Shown here one piece after another: positions 24,150 to 32,926 of a stretch of 64,000 nt of DNA. Origin of the DNA: a virus. Positions within the stretch are counted from its first letter, which is position 1, and every line of letters starts with the position of its first letter. The DNA lies in IMG/VR virus record IMGVR_UViG_3300034280_001042, positions 27,972 to 91,971 of that record. One strand, 5' to 3'. The translations under genes and the position numbers were made by a program. The notes beneath the pieces are model-generated. The model was not told the origin of the DNA. It did no database searches and was given only the letters and a program-made list of their open reading frames with translations.

Positions 24150-25814
24150 ATGTCAAACAAACTTAAAATCTTAATGTGTTCCGAAGCTAGTTTTTTAAAT
24201 TCTGGATTTGGAACGTATACCAAAGAACTACTCTCTCGTCTTCATAAAACCAACAAATATGTTATTGCAGAATTTGCTTCTTATGGTTTTGTCAATGACC
24301 CAAGAGACAAAGACATTGAGTGGACCTACTACGCAAACGCTGTAAAAGACACGGACCCTAGACATAAAGAATATACGTCTAGAGGAGATAACCAATTTGG
24401 TCGATGGAGATTTGAGAAAGTTCTATTAGATTTTAAGCCAGATGTAGTTATTGATATTAGAGACTATTGGATGACAGCATACCAAGAAACGTCGCCTTTG
24501 CGTAAGTATTTTCATTGGATTCTGATGCCAACAGTGGATTCTGAACCACAACAAGAGGACTGGATAGATACCTTCTTATCGGCAGATGCTATTTTTACAT
24601 ATTCTGATTGGGGTGCAGAAGTTCTTAAAAAACAAAGCTCCAACAAGATTAAATATATTGATACTGTTTCTCCAGGAGTTGATTTAAATACATTTAAGAT
24701 CAAAGACAGAACAGCTATAAAAAAAGCAGCAGGATTCAAAGATAATGACATTATCATTGGTTCTGTCATGAGAAATCAAAAAAGGAAACTCTTTCCAGAA
24801 CTGCTAACATCTTTTCGCTCTGTCTTAGATAATCTTGAAAATACTAATCCAGAACTTGGCTCAAGACTATTTTTATATCTACATACCAGCTATCCAGATA
24901 TGGGATGGGATATTCCCGAACTCTTAAAGGATACTAGATTAGCTAACAAGGTTTTCTTTTCGTATGTATGCAAAAGTTGCAAAAATACTAGCTGTAATGT
25001 TTATAGTGGTGTTCAAACAGTTTGTCAAAAATGTTTGCACAAAACATGCGGTATGCCATCTGTTACAGATGGATTTAGCTCATCAAATTTAGCAGACGTA
25101 TATAATCTGTTCGATCTTTACGTTCAATATTCCATATGTGAGGGATTTGGGATGCCTCAAGTGGAGGCCGGGGCCTGTGGAGTACCCGTTGCAACGGTTG
25201 ATTATAGTGCTATGTGCGACGTTATTAAAAAGCTCGATGCCTTCCCAATCAGGGTTAAAACCAAGTTCAAGGAACTCGAAACCAAAGCATTAAGAGTATA
25301 TCCAGATAATGATCACTTGGCCAGTATTATCTTAGATTATATACAGTTACCAGAAGATATTAGAAACAATAAAAGACAAACAATTAGAAAATTGACAGAA
25401 AAATATTATGATTGGGATCAAGTAGCCGAAACATGGGAAAAGTATCTGGATAGCTTAGACCAATCAGGGTTCAGATCAAATTGGGACTCTAAAGCCCAGA
25501 CGATTGGCCCAATACAAAAATCTCAAAATATTAATCGTCACGATCATTTCGAAACACTATTATCAACCTGTAGCTATCCTTTCAACAAACCGGACATGAT
25601 AGCATCTGCAAAAATTCTAGGTATGCTACGAGATGCTGATTATGGATTTGCTCAAGGCGGACCAACTCAAATTATTCCTTTTGGATATAACAACATAGAA
25701 GACTATTTACAAATCTTGGTTAATAATCAAAACCATGCTGAGAAGGTCAAAGAAGACAAAGTTTCTTTTGACGAAGATTTTATCCTATACGCAAAGCTGA
25801 AGAATCAAAAATGA
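24150..25814 (+). CDS. GT-B glycosyltransferase (GT4-like) with a zinc-binding insert
   Basis: The 554-residue protein begins with LKILMCSEASFLNSGFGTYTKELLSRL, the donor-side glycine loop of GT4 enzymes. It carries the E-x7-E motif as EGFGMPQVE (Glu331, Glu339) in the C-terminal domain, followed by AGACGVPVATVDYSAM. Between the domains lies an insert rich in CxxC-type pairs (about residues 274-300: CKSC, CQKC and a last Cys), probably a zinc site, which is unusual in this family. The last 110 residues are an extra region. It is the first and best-preserved gene of the second glycan island. Confidence 0.85.
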   Translation: MSNKLKILMCSEASFLNSGFGTYTKELLSRLHKTNKYVIAEFASYGFVNDPRDKDIEWTYYANAVKDTDPRHKEYTSRGDNQFGRWRFEKVLLDFKPDVVIDIRDYWMTAYQETSPLRKYFHWILMPTVDSEPQQEDWIDTFLSADAIFTYSDWGAEVLKKQSSNKIKYIDTVSPGVDLNTFKIKDRTAIKKAAGFKDNDIIIGSVMRNQKRKLFPELLTSFRSVLDNLENTNPELGSRLFLYLHTSYPDMGWDIPELLKDTRLANKVFFSYVCKSCKNTSCNVYSGVQTVCQKCLHKTCGMPSVTDGFSSSNLADVYNLFDLYVQYSICEGFGMPQVEAGACGVPVATVDYSAMCDVIKKLDAFPIRVKTKFKELETKALRVYPDNDHLASIILDYIQLPEDIRNNKRQTIRKLTEKYYDWDQVAETWEKYLDSLDQSGFRSNWDSKAQTIGPIQKSQNINRHDHFETLLSTCSYPFNKPDMIASAKILGMLRDADYGFAQGGPTQIIPFGYNNIEDYLQILVNNQNHAEKVKEDKVSFDEDFILYAKLKNQK

Positions 25815-26806
25815 ATACAATATATCTAGGACCATATAGAGATAATACAATTAATGGGGTGTGGTCGTATAATATTTTATCCAGCCTATTAGAACATCCA
25901 AACCATCAAGTAACTTGCAGACCAATATACTTAGAATCATCAAATGTAAGTACTCGCAATCCTAGAAATAACGATTCTGCTATATCGGCAGCAGAACATA
26001 CCATTCAGTCAACATATGACTGCTTGATTCAACATATACGTCCAGAAAATATTGTTTCTAATAAATCTCTTAAAAATATTTGTATACCAATTATAGATAG
26101 TGAATTTTTATCTCATAAAGCTATTACCAATCTTAAGAATTGTGATTTAATTCTAGTTGATAATGCATTAAATTTCCAAAAGTTATCTACCATACTTGAA
26201 CAAACCTCAAACATAGAGCTATTTCAATATGGGGTTGATACTAATTATGGCAATGATACATATGATTTTGGTCCATATTCGTATATGAAAAAAATGTATA
26301 CGATAGCGAATTATGCTGCAAATTCTGATCTTTATAGCGATCTTTTGATAGACTTTATTATTTTGACACAAAAATATGAAAACTTATGTTTGGTTTTATT
26401 TGTTGTAGATTCCGGAGGGTCTATACAAGAAATACAAAAGATAATAGATAAAACATATGAGAGCCTCAATATAATAGCTTCGCTCAAAAAGATTTGTATT
26501 ATACCAATCTTACCAACTATAGAAAATCTGGTTTCTTGTCATAAAATATGTGATATGTATTTGAATATTAACGATGACATTCGTAGCACAGCAAACTCTG
26601 CATATGCGTATGCCTTAGATAAGCCAACAATTGAACACCATAATCTATCGTTTCAAATGACCCCTATAAGAAATAGTAAAATTAGTAAACATTGGTACGA
26701 TGTCCCATCTAATCAGAGTATAATGACAGCTATGCAAAATATTTTATCTAATCCAACTAAGGGTCAGTTTTTACCAAATTCAAAATCTCTGGAATTGTTT
26801 TTATGA
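25811..26806 (+). CDS. Probable GT-B-like glycosyltransferase, divergent
   Basis: The 331-residue protein opens with MNTIYLGPYRDNTINGVWSYNILSSLL, where NG-W resembles the donor-side loop of GT-B enzymes. It then shows KNCDLILVDNALNFQKLS and ENLCLVLFVVDSGG strand-helix units. NSAYAYALDKPTIEHHN stands where the E-x7-E motif should be, with no clear pair of Glu. It may be a divergent or inactive transferase. ATGA overlap with the gene before. Confidence 0.55.
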   Translation: MNTIYLGPYRDNTINGVWSYNILSSLLEHPNHQVTCRPIYLESSNVSTRNPRNNDSAISAAEHTIQSTYDCLIQHIRPENIVSNKSLKNICIPIIDSEFLSHKAITNLKNCDLILVDNALNFQKLSTILEQTSNIELFQYGVDTNYGNDTYDFGPYSYMKKMYTIANYAANSDLYSDLLIDFIILTQKYENLCLVLFVVDSGGSIQEIQKIIDKTYESLNIIASLKKICIIPILPTIENLVSCHKICDMYLNINDDIRSTANSAYAYALDKPTIEHHNLSFQMTPIRNSKISKHWYDVPSNQSIMTAMQNILSNPTKGQFLPNSKSLELFL

Positions 26807-27672
26807 GTTCTAACTTTGTCTATAATACGCTTAATAAATTATTAGATAGTAATATTAATATATTATATGAACCAAATCAAAGCTTATTTGATGTTGTATT
26901 TCCTGAAATAGACGCAACAATATTACGAACAGAATCAGCTTCTTCTAAGTATTTTTACTATGATGCTTATGTAACCAGTAATTTTTTCTCTCATGTAAAT
27001 TATAGAAATAAATTCTTACACAATCATCAAACTCAAGACGTTGTAATCTTTCATCAAAAAACCCCAAATGTATTTAAAAAAGAAGATAAAACGATATTAA
27101 GAAACAATTTGTCTTCTGCCTATAAAATATTTCCAACCAGCGTTATTGCAGACGAGTGGGGAATACAAGATAAAAAATCAATAACTATTAATTATGGAAT
27201 ACCAAGTATAAAACATGAATTAATACCATTTAAAAACAGAAATACTGTTTTATTTATGAATTTTAATGATGATACAAATGTAAATAATTTATTTGCTAGT
27301 ATTAAAACATTTTTCCCTGATGCTATTTTAATAAACAAATTAGTAAATAACAGTTTAGAAGAAACACTTAAATTAATATCCAACTATAAAATAGTTATAG
27401 ATTTAGCACATCCATTCAACGCCCTATGTGCAACAGCTTGTGGGTGCTTCACTGTAACTAATCAGATTAGTGATGATTCAATTAAGTCTTGCTTGGTTAC
27501 ACAGAATTTTAGAGACGCAAAAGAATTACTATCGGATATTATTAATAACGCTAATACCGATTTAATTGAAAAAGATAAAGAGTACATTATAATGAATTAT
27601 TCAATGAACATCTTTATAGATAATATGACAAAACTATTTAATAGAATCAAAATGGAGCCATTCATAATATGA
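26803..27672 (+). CDS. Glycosyltransferase-like protein, divergent
   Basis: The 289-residue product has a GT-B-like C-terminal half: FKNRNTVLFMNFNDDTN, NYKIVIDLAHPFNALCATACGCFTVTN (about residues 196-222), then FRDAKELLSDII. The ACGCFTVTN strand recalls the EA-ACGxPVV element of GT4 enzymes, but the usual glutamates are missing. The N-terminal half is short. It shares four bases with the genes on each side. Confidence 0.5.
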   Translation: MSSNFVYNTLNKLLDSNINILYEPNQSLFDVVFPEIDATILRTESASSKYFYYDAYVTSNFFSHVNYRNKFLHNHQTQDVVIFHQKTPNVFKKEDKTILRNNLSSAYKIFPTSVIADEWGIQDKKSITINYGIPSIKHELIPFKNRNTVLFMNFNDDTNVNNLFASIKTFFPDAILINKLVNNSLEETLKLISNYKIVIDLAHPFNALCATACGCFTVTNQISDDSIKSCLVTQNFRDAKELLSDIINNANTDLIEKDKEYIIMNYSMNIFIDNMTKLFNRIKMEPFII

Positions 27673-28082
27673 AACGTAATATTCATTTGTGTAATATTCA
27701 CAGTAAACAAGTATCAGATGCTGAACCAGTAGACATATCTACTATTTCTAGTGTTGTTAATTTGTCTGTCGATACTATTTTTTGCGATTCTTTAGAGTCT
27801 ATAGCAGCAGAAGATTTGTCTAAAAAATTTGTAGAAATATTAAACAAAATCCGACCTAATGGATATCTGATATTAAATATCTTAGACATAAAAAAACTTT
27901 GCTCAGAGTACTTACAAAATACTATTTCAAACCAAGTTTTCTTATCACTAATCAAAGACAAAAATAATTTTATTAGTATAGATAATATATATTCTTTAAT
28001 AGACACTAAACATTTTCAAATTATGAAAATCGATACTGATCAAAATACTATTTCTGTAGTTATTCAAAGGACAAAAATATGA
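27669..28082 (+). CDS. Small unknown protein, methyltransferase-remnant-like
   Basis: The 137-residue product has ILNKIRPNGYLILNILDIKKLC (about residues 56-77), which resembles the motif after the acidic loop in class I methyltransferases (L-PGG-L-L). It lacks a glycine-rich motif I, so it may be a shrunken or non-catalytic relative. ATGA overlaps join it to both neighbours in the glycan chain. Confidence 0.5.
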   Translation: MKRNIHLCNIHSKQVSDAEPVDISTISSVVNLSVDTIFCDSLESIAAEDLSKKFVEILNKIRPNGYLILNILDIKKLCSEYLQNTISNQVFLSLIKDKNNFISIDNIYSLIDTKHFQIMKIDTDQNTISVVIQRTKI

Positions 28083-28831
28083 CAGCAACATCTTGTAAGG
28101 ACTGTGTTTTTGCTCATTCAATTAATTCTATTAAGTCATGTGATTTTAATCTTATTGATAGTATAAAAAATACTAGAGATATAGAAACTAAAGACAATTA
28201 TAACTATATTCCAAACTATCACTGTAAGTATGGCCTATCTAAAAAAACATATTACGCCAATAAGGATAAGTTTGAAGAAATTGATTTGATGAACTATATT
28301 CGACATAGAAATCTAATAAAATATTATCTTGTCATAGATTTAGAAGACGAGACTAATATTGAAGCATTATGCTTACATATCAATTCTTTATCGATTAAAC
28401 CTGATTTTGTTTCTATATTAGCCTATGCATCTGATATGGCTGATCTTATAGAAGTTATCAAAACTAACATTGGTTCGGATATAAGGTGGAAACTGCACAA
28501 TTTAATAAATAAAGACATGGATCATAGTCTTGCTTTAAAGGTTGCTTTAGATACGAGTCCTATTCTTGATAAAACACAGTTTATCTGGATTAATAGATCA
28601 TCTGATATGCAATATATAGCTGAGTCTGATATTGTATCTAAAATTAACTATATCGTAAATATAGAGCAGCCTGTTTGTAATTTTGTTGGCTCTCAAATCT
28701 TATCAAGCGATAATTTCCATAATTTATTGATGTCTGTTGCCACATACAAACACATTATTAAACATATTTCCTCTTCCTTAGCAGATGGCATAAAGCAATT
28801 AGGAACAACAGTAACAGCTTATTATGATTAA
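28079..28831 (+). CDS. Cys-rich N-terminus, otherwise unknown, glycan island
   Basis: The first 55 residues hold CKDC, then Cys and a later HCKYG, a possible zinc or metal site. The remaining 195 residues show strand-helix units (KYYLVIDLEDETNIEAL, DFVSILAYASDMADLIEVI and FIWINRSSDMQYI) that could be a GT-A-like fold. I cannot name a donor motif. It is coupled by ATGA to the gene before and overlaps the next by eight bases. Confidence 0.5.
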   Translation: MTATSCKDCVFAHSINSIKSCDFNLIDSIKNTRDIETKDNYNYIPNYHCKYGLSKKTYYANKDKFEEIDLMNYIRHRNLIKYYLVIDLEDETNIEALCLHINSLSIKPDFVSILAYASDMADLIEVIKTNIGSDIRWKLHNLINKDMDHSLALKVALDTSPILDKTQFIWINRSSDMQYIAESDIVSKINYIVNIEQPVCNFVGSQILSSDNFHNLLMSVATYKHIIKHISSSLADGIKQLGTTVTAYYD

Positions 28832-29498
28832 TGTTTTAGTTTTAATACCAGAAATAACAAAGGGAATGAAATCCATTGGATCAAAATCTTTGTTAAAAAT
28901 TAAAAACTCTAAATCTATCATAGAACACCAAATCGAACTATTGCTTTCTATGAAGAATAAAGTCTCTATTAATATTGCAACAGGATTTGATAATGACAAA
29001 ATAAATAAAACTATAGATAAATACAAAAATATTAATATCATATATAATGATCAATATGAAAATACTAATTATGGTAAATGTATAAAATTATTCATACAAC
29101 AAAATCCGAATATTGATAATTTATTTGTGATCGGGAGCGGTATTCTTTTTAAAGAGAATATTTTTTCGCAAAGTTCTTTTGGTAATATATCTAGAATTTT
29201 TATATTAGACAAACCAGCCAATAATTTTAACATAGGATGTAATCCCAATAAAAATATTGAATATTTGTTTTATGATTTACCAGAGCCTTGGGCAGAGTGT
29301 GTGTATTTCGATCTTTCCGGAATCGGAGGATTGAAAACTTTAATAGAACAGAAAAATATAGATCAGATGTATATTTTTGAAATAATCAACGATTTATTAT
29401 TATTGAATATAGATTTTCAGAAAGAGTATTTTTCTAGAAGCAAGTTTTTTAAAATATCTAGTACAAAAGACATAAATAGGGCTAAATTATTTATATGA
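28824..29498 (+). CDS. Nucleotidyltransferase-like (GT-A fold) protein
   Basis: The 224-residue product begins with INVLVLIPEITKGMKSIGSKSLLKI and then KSIIEHQIELLL, the order seen in sugar-nucleotide pyrophosphorylases and MobA-like enzymes (glycine loop, conserved Lys, then an I-H-I helix). IATGFDNDKINKTIDKY, IIYNDQYENTNYGKCIKLF and LFVIGSGILF follow the same fold; the usual DxD is replaced by GSG. It may activate a sugar, or have lost activity. The fold is fairly clear and the reaction is not. Confidence 0.6.
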   Translation: MINVLVLIPEITKGMKSIGSKSLLKIKNSKSIIEHQIELLLSMKNKVSINIATGFDNDKINKTIDKYKNINIIYNDQYENTNYGKCIKLFIQQNPNIDNLFVIGSGILFKENIFSQSSFGNISRIFILDKPANNFNIGCNPNKNIEYLFYDLPEPWAECVYFDLSGIGGLKTLIEQKNIDQMYIFEIINDLLLLNIDFQKEYFSRSKFFKISSTKDINRAKLFI

Positions 29499-30223
29499 GT
29501 ATATTATTTATTCAGGATTCGGATAATAAGTTCGTTAATAATATAAAATTAACACAGATTCCAAACCACCAGATAATGTTTGGTCCTATAAATCAAAATT
29601 TATATGGTTTATACTATAATTATCGTTTTAGTCATTTGATACTCATGGCTTCTATGCTGGACCAAGAAACTCTACAGTTTGTGTCAGAATATCATGCAGA
29701 AATTAAATGCTATGTATATAGCGATATTTATATAAGTCCTAATATAGTAGAGCTATATAAGAATAAGGTTACTTTTATCTTAAGAAACAAACAGAATCAT
29801 ATCTCTAAAGATAATTCTATTATACTACCTAAACTAGTGAACGAAGAACTCTTTAATAGTCTCAATCAATCGCCAAACAGACATAATTCTATTATTTGTT
29901 TTATAGATCATTTAGATAAAATTCCTGACTCATTAAATCAATATTTATATCCAATGACAAAGCTACCAATTAAATTATTTAATAATAGTAACATAAAACA
30001 TCATCAAAACCTAGGAACTCTATCAGAGATAGACAAAGCATCTATGCTGCAACAGGTTCGATATTATCTTACTATTGACGAGCACTATCTTGCTGAAGCT
30101 TGGGCTGGAGGATGCGATGTTTTGACTATAGAGGAATTAGACCTAATACAACCCAAAAAATATAAACATAAAAAACAATGTCAAACATATAAAAGCTTTA
30201 TGGAGAATTTTTTAAATGCTTAA
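29495..30223 (+). CDS. Glycosyltransferase-like protein, divergent
   Basis: The 242-residue product has a short GT-B-like C-terminus: KASMLQQVRYYLTIDEHYLAEAWAGGCDVLTIEELDL (read in parts, about residues 186-222), in which DEHYLAEAWAGG resembles the E-x7-E site. The N-terminal part has SHLILMASMLDQETL and KVTFILRNKQNH. It is smaller than normal GT4 enzymes (over 350), so it may be a single-domain remnant or partner. ATGA overlap before and eight-base overlap after. Confidence 0.5.
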   Translation: MSILFIQDSDNKFVNNIKLTQIPNHQIMFGPINQNLYGLYYNYRFSHLILMASMLDQETLQFVSEYHAEIKCYVYSDIYISPNIVELYKNKVTFILRNKQNHISKDNSIILPKLVNEELFNSLNQSPNRHNSIICFIDHLDKIPDSLNQYLYPMTKLPIKLFNNSNIKHHQNLGTLSEIDKASMLQQVRYYLTIDEHYLAEAWAGGCDVLTIEELDLIQPKKYKHKKQCQTYKSFMENFLNA

Positions 30224-30683
30224 ATCGTCAGATATCGGTTTTGTATCGCTAAAGCTTACTAATACTAGTTTTTATGAAAATCTACTACAAACAGCAAGAC
30301 AATTTATAGATAATCAACCATACAATCAAATTGTGGTATTTAATAGTTTTTGTGATAAAATAGATACTCATTCTGTGCCAATATTACACCTTAACCATGC
30401 TAAGTTTTTTAATGGGAATCTTATATTGTTTGATTTGGCTAGTGTTCTTTTAACACAAAGCTTCACTAATATTAAAAAACGATTTCTTTATACTAAAGAC
30501 ACTCCATGGGCTACTTCGCCAACTACTAAGTATACCGAATGGTTAAAGTTATATGGGTCTAGTAATCTTGATATTATTGTTCCAAACCACCAACTATATG
30601 ATATATACAGCATATGTTGGAAACAACCAGTAGGAATATCGGAGAATTTTCATTATGAAGAAATCAAAAATTTTATACTCTAA
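30216..30683 (+). CDS. Unknown protein at the end of the second glycan island
   Basis: The 155-residue product has SDIGFVSLKLTNTSFYENLL, YNQIVVFNSFCDKID, and RFLYTKDTPWATSPTTKYTEW. The end (NLDIIVPNHQLYDIYSICW) reads like the tail of a glycosyltransferase-like protein. I do not know a family. Its 3' end overlaps the nuclease gene by 29 bases. Confidence 0.5.
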   Translation: MLKSSDIGFVSLKLTNTSFYENLLQTARQFIDNQPYNQIVVFNSFCDKIDTHSVPILHLNHAKFFNGNLILFDLASVLLTQSFTNIKKRFLYTKDTPWATSPTTKYTEWLKLYGSSNLDIIVPNHQLYDIYSICWKQPVGISENFHYEEIKNFIL

Positions 30684-31452
30684 TTTGTCAGACGAAGAAA
30701 AGTATACCATATTAGATCAACTATATTCTCAACAACAACAAAGTTTTGCAGATATAGCTGATGCGTATGAGACATATCCTAATAAGGTTCGCAGAGACGC
30801 TAAGAGACTTCAAATTCAAATTAGAAATAAATCTGAGGCTCAAAAAAATGCCTTATCTTCTGGCAAACATAAACATCCAACAAAGGGTAAGCCAAGGTCT
30901 GCCGACATAAAAAAGAAAATAGGTTCTGGAGTTCTTAGTTCATGGGAAGAATTGACAGATCAAGAACTTCAGTTAAGAAAAGATAAAGCAAAAGAAAACT
31001 GGCAAAAGTTGAGTGAAGAAGAAAAACAGAACATGCAAAGAGCAGCAACTAATGCTGTAAGATTAAGTAGCAAGGTAGGATCTAAGTTAGAGAAATTTAT
31101 TTTGACACAATTACTTGCAGATGGTTATTATGTTGAATTCCACAAAGAACAAACTCTTGTAAATACCAAGTTGCAAATCGACCTGTTTCTTCCTAAGATA
31201 AACACAGCGATTGAGATTGATGGACCTTCTCATTTTTTGCCGGTTTGGGGAGAAAATGCATTACAAAAAAATATCTCCTATGATCAAAAAAAGGAAGGAT
31301 TGATTCTAGGAAAAGGCTGGCATCTGATTAGGATCAAACAGCTACGAGATTTTTCTACTACCAGATCACAAATTCTATACGATAAATTAATTCAAGTAAT
31401 AAGCCAAATAGATTCTAATACTACCCCACAAAGAATTATAGTTGAGGACTAA
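30655..31452 (+). CDS. Homing-endonuclease-like protein (HTH, NUMOD3-like, PD-(D/E)XK/EDxHD)
   Basis: The 265-residue protein has three parts. First is a helix-turn-helix (SFADIADAYETYPNKVRRDAKRL, about residues 30-52, read in parts). Next is a GKPRSADIKKKIGSG stretch (about residues 76-90) like the NUMOD3 DNA-binding repeat. Last is a nuclease core with LQIDLFLP (Asp176) and AIEIDGPSHF (Glu187, Asp189, His193), then GKGWHLIRIKQLRDF. This core resembles the Vsr-like EDxHD enzymes such as I-Bth0305I and the DUF559 group. No intron or intein is visible beside it, so it would be a free-standing homing gene. Confidence 0.72.
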   Translation: MKKSKILYSNLSDEEKYTILDQLYSQQQQSFADIADAYETYPNKVRRDAKRLQIQIRNKSEAQKNALSSGKHKHPTKGKPRSADIKKKIGSGVLSSWEELTDQELQLRKDKAKENWQKLSEEEKQNMQRAATNAVRLSSKVGSKLEKFILTQLLADGYYVEFHKEQTLVNTKLQIDLFLPKINTAIEIDGPSHFLPVWGENALQKNISYDQKKEGLILGKGWHLIRIKQLRDFSTTRSQILYDKLIQVISQIDSNTTPQRIIVED

Positions 31453-31453
31453 A

Positions 31454-32182
31454 ATGATCAAAAAAGATAAAGTTGAAAACAAGTTAGAAACTGAACATGA
31501 ACAGGAAGCTGTCCGTATTCCAATTATTACGGATATAGAATGGACAGACTATGTATTAGGTCTATTATCTGATGATGAAAAAATAGCCGGAAATCCAACA
31601 ACAGATGGATTAAGAAGAGTTTTTGAAATTGCTCTAAATTGTCTGGTAATTAATGCGTCTACTAATGTGGTCCAATCTCCGGCCCCTGACAACGAAAAAA
31701 GAGCTACTGTTGTTCACACCATTGACTATGTATTAAAAGATGTTCCGTCAGAGGAGTCTGAGTTTAAATACAGGTCTGTAAGTGGCTCTGCTGACGTTTA
31801 TTGGGGGAATTGTGACAAGATCTATCGTAATCATCCCGTTGCTGTTGCAGAAACTCGGGCTGAAGGTAGAGCACTAAGACGAGCACTAAGGCTTAGAAAA
31901 GTTGTGGCAGCAGAAGAAATTGCCAAGGACATGGAGGATCATCCTGATCAAAATTCTGTATCCAAGATTAGCCATAATCAAATAAATTTTGTTGACGTAA
32001 TGGCACAAAGACTTAATATAAGTGTAATTAAGCTGTTGGAAAGCAATCAATTGGTAACAGATAATATCTACAATTTATTGCATGAAGATGCTGTTAAAGT
32101 AATTAGGCAGTTATCTAAATTCCAACAGAATATATCGGAAATTCCCGAAAACATTTTAGGTTACTCTAGCGACTGGAAATAA
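31454..32182 (+). CDS. Possible recombination mediator or annealing protein
   Basis: The start is the ATG at 31454, with GAGG at 31444-31447; the TTG twelve bases earlier is less likely. The 242-residue product has SDDEKIAGNPTTDGLRRVFEIAL (about residues 38-60, read in parts), then VAVAETRAEGRALRRALRL (about residues 125-143). The second is reminiscent of the Rad52-type core where a basic helix binds single-stranded DNA. A C-terminal helical region with SHNQINFVDVMAQRL follows. I cannot place the family firmly. It is followed directly by a zinc-ribbon protein and lies near the recombination genes. Confidence 0.5.
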   Translation: MIKKDKVENKLETEHEQEAVRIPIITDIEWTDYVLGLLSDDEKIAGNPTTDGLRRVFEIALNCLVINASTNVVQSPAPDNEKRATVVHTIDYVLKDVPSEESEFKYRSVSGSADVYWGNCDKIYRNHPVAVAETRAEGRALRRALRLRKVVAAEEIAKDMEDHPDQNSVSKISHNQINFVDVMAQRLNISVIKLLESNQLVTDNIYNLLHEDAVKVIRQLSKFQQNISEIPENILGYSSDWK

Positions 32183-32184
32183 AC

Positions 32185-32520
32185 ATGAAAGTTACTTATA
32201 AGGCTAATGATAAGCTACAGTTTGAACTTGAAGGATCTGGACAAAAGGAAGTATTCAAAGAACTCTCCTTAATACAAGAAATCTTCAGCGAAGACAAATG
32301 CGGAGCTTGTGGTAAAAATAACTTTAAGTTCGTAGTTAGAAATGTTGATAGTAATGACTATTATGAACTAAGATGTAATGAATGTAGTGCTGTCTTATCA
32401 TTTGGTCAACACAAAAAGGGTGGTACTTTATTTCCAAAGCGCAAAGATGACGAAGGAACATATCTACCCAACAAGGGATGGCACAAGTGGGTACCGGACG
32501 GAAAAGAAGCTAAGAAGTAA
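32185..32520 (+). CDS. Zinc-ribbon protein, common phage recombination accessory type
   Basis: The 111-residue product is a strand-rich protein with KCGACGKNNFKFVVRNV and LRCNECSAVLSFGQHKKGGTL (read in parts). The pair of CxxC motifs forms a zinc ribbon. It ends with GWHKWVPDGKE. Proteins of this type often lie next to SSB or annealing proteins in phages. It is the last + strand gene. Its TAA is followed by one base and then the TTA of the convergent gene. Confidence 0.68.
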   Translation: MKVTYKANDKLQFELEGSGQKEVFKELSLIQEIFSEDKCGACGKNNFKFVVRNVDSNDYYELRCNECSAVLSFGQHKKGGTLFPKRKDDEGTYLPNKGWHKWVPDGKEAKK

Positions 32521-32521
32521 T

Positions 32522-32926
32522 TTAGATCTCTTTTTTCCACTTTCCAACTGGACACTCTTGATCCGCCCAAGCCAATTTACTAGCAAACATTTTGTTACGA
32601 AATAAGGGACACCCACATTTTGTACATGTGTCTTCTTTAAAGAATTCACAAGTCATACAGATGTCATGTCTTTTAATAATCTGTTCTTCTGTACAGGTAG
32701 GCATTCCTGTTTTTAAATGATTAATTGCAGCACCAGCAAAGTTCTTAATCTTTTGGGAAAAAGAAATTTTATCCTCTAATGATCTTTGCAAAGATTTTTT
32801 ACACGGAAACATCGGTGGAGAATCGATAGGATCCTGAACAGTTATTTTTATTCCACAGTTTTTGCATTCGTAGTGAATATTATCAAGTGTTATAAACTCA
32901 CAAAAGATATTATATGTCGTATTCAT
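32522..32926 (-). CDS. Small Cys-rich protein at the end of the tail operon
   Basis: The 134-residue product has YECKNCGIKITV near the N-terminus and CMTCEFFKEDTCTKCGCPL plus QECPVGKW at the C-terminus. That is a treble-clef-like zinc site seen in many small phage proteins of unknown function. The middle is basic and helical (KSLQRSLEDKISFSQKIKNF). It starts inside the 3' end of the 2542-residue gene (17-base overlap), so it is the last gene of the - strand operon. Confidence 0.72.
   Translation of the reverse strand: MNTTYNIFCEFITLDNIHYECKNCGIKITVQDPIDSPPMFPCKKSLQRSLEDKISFSQKIKNFAGAAINHLKTGMPTCTEEQIIKRHDICMTCEFFKEDTCTKCGCPLFRNKMFASKLAWADQECPVGKWKKEI

Noticed and set aside
23707-24156. Long open frame opposite ssb
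   Set aside because: It runs through the ssb gene and its terminator on the other strand, has no ribosome site and no recognisable motif; it is a shadow.
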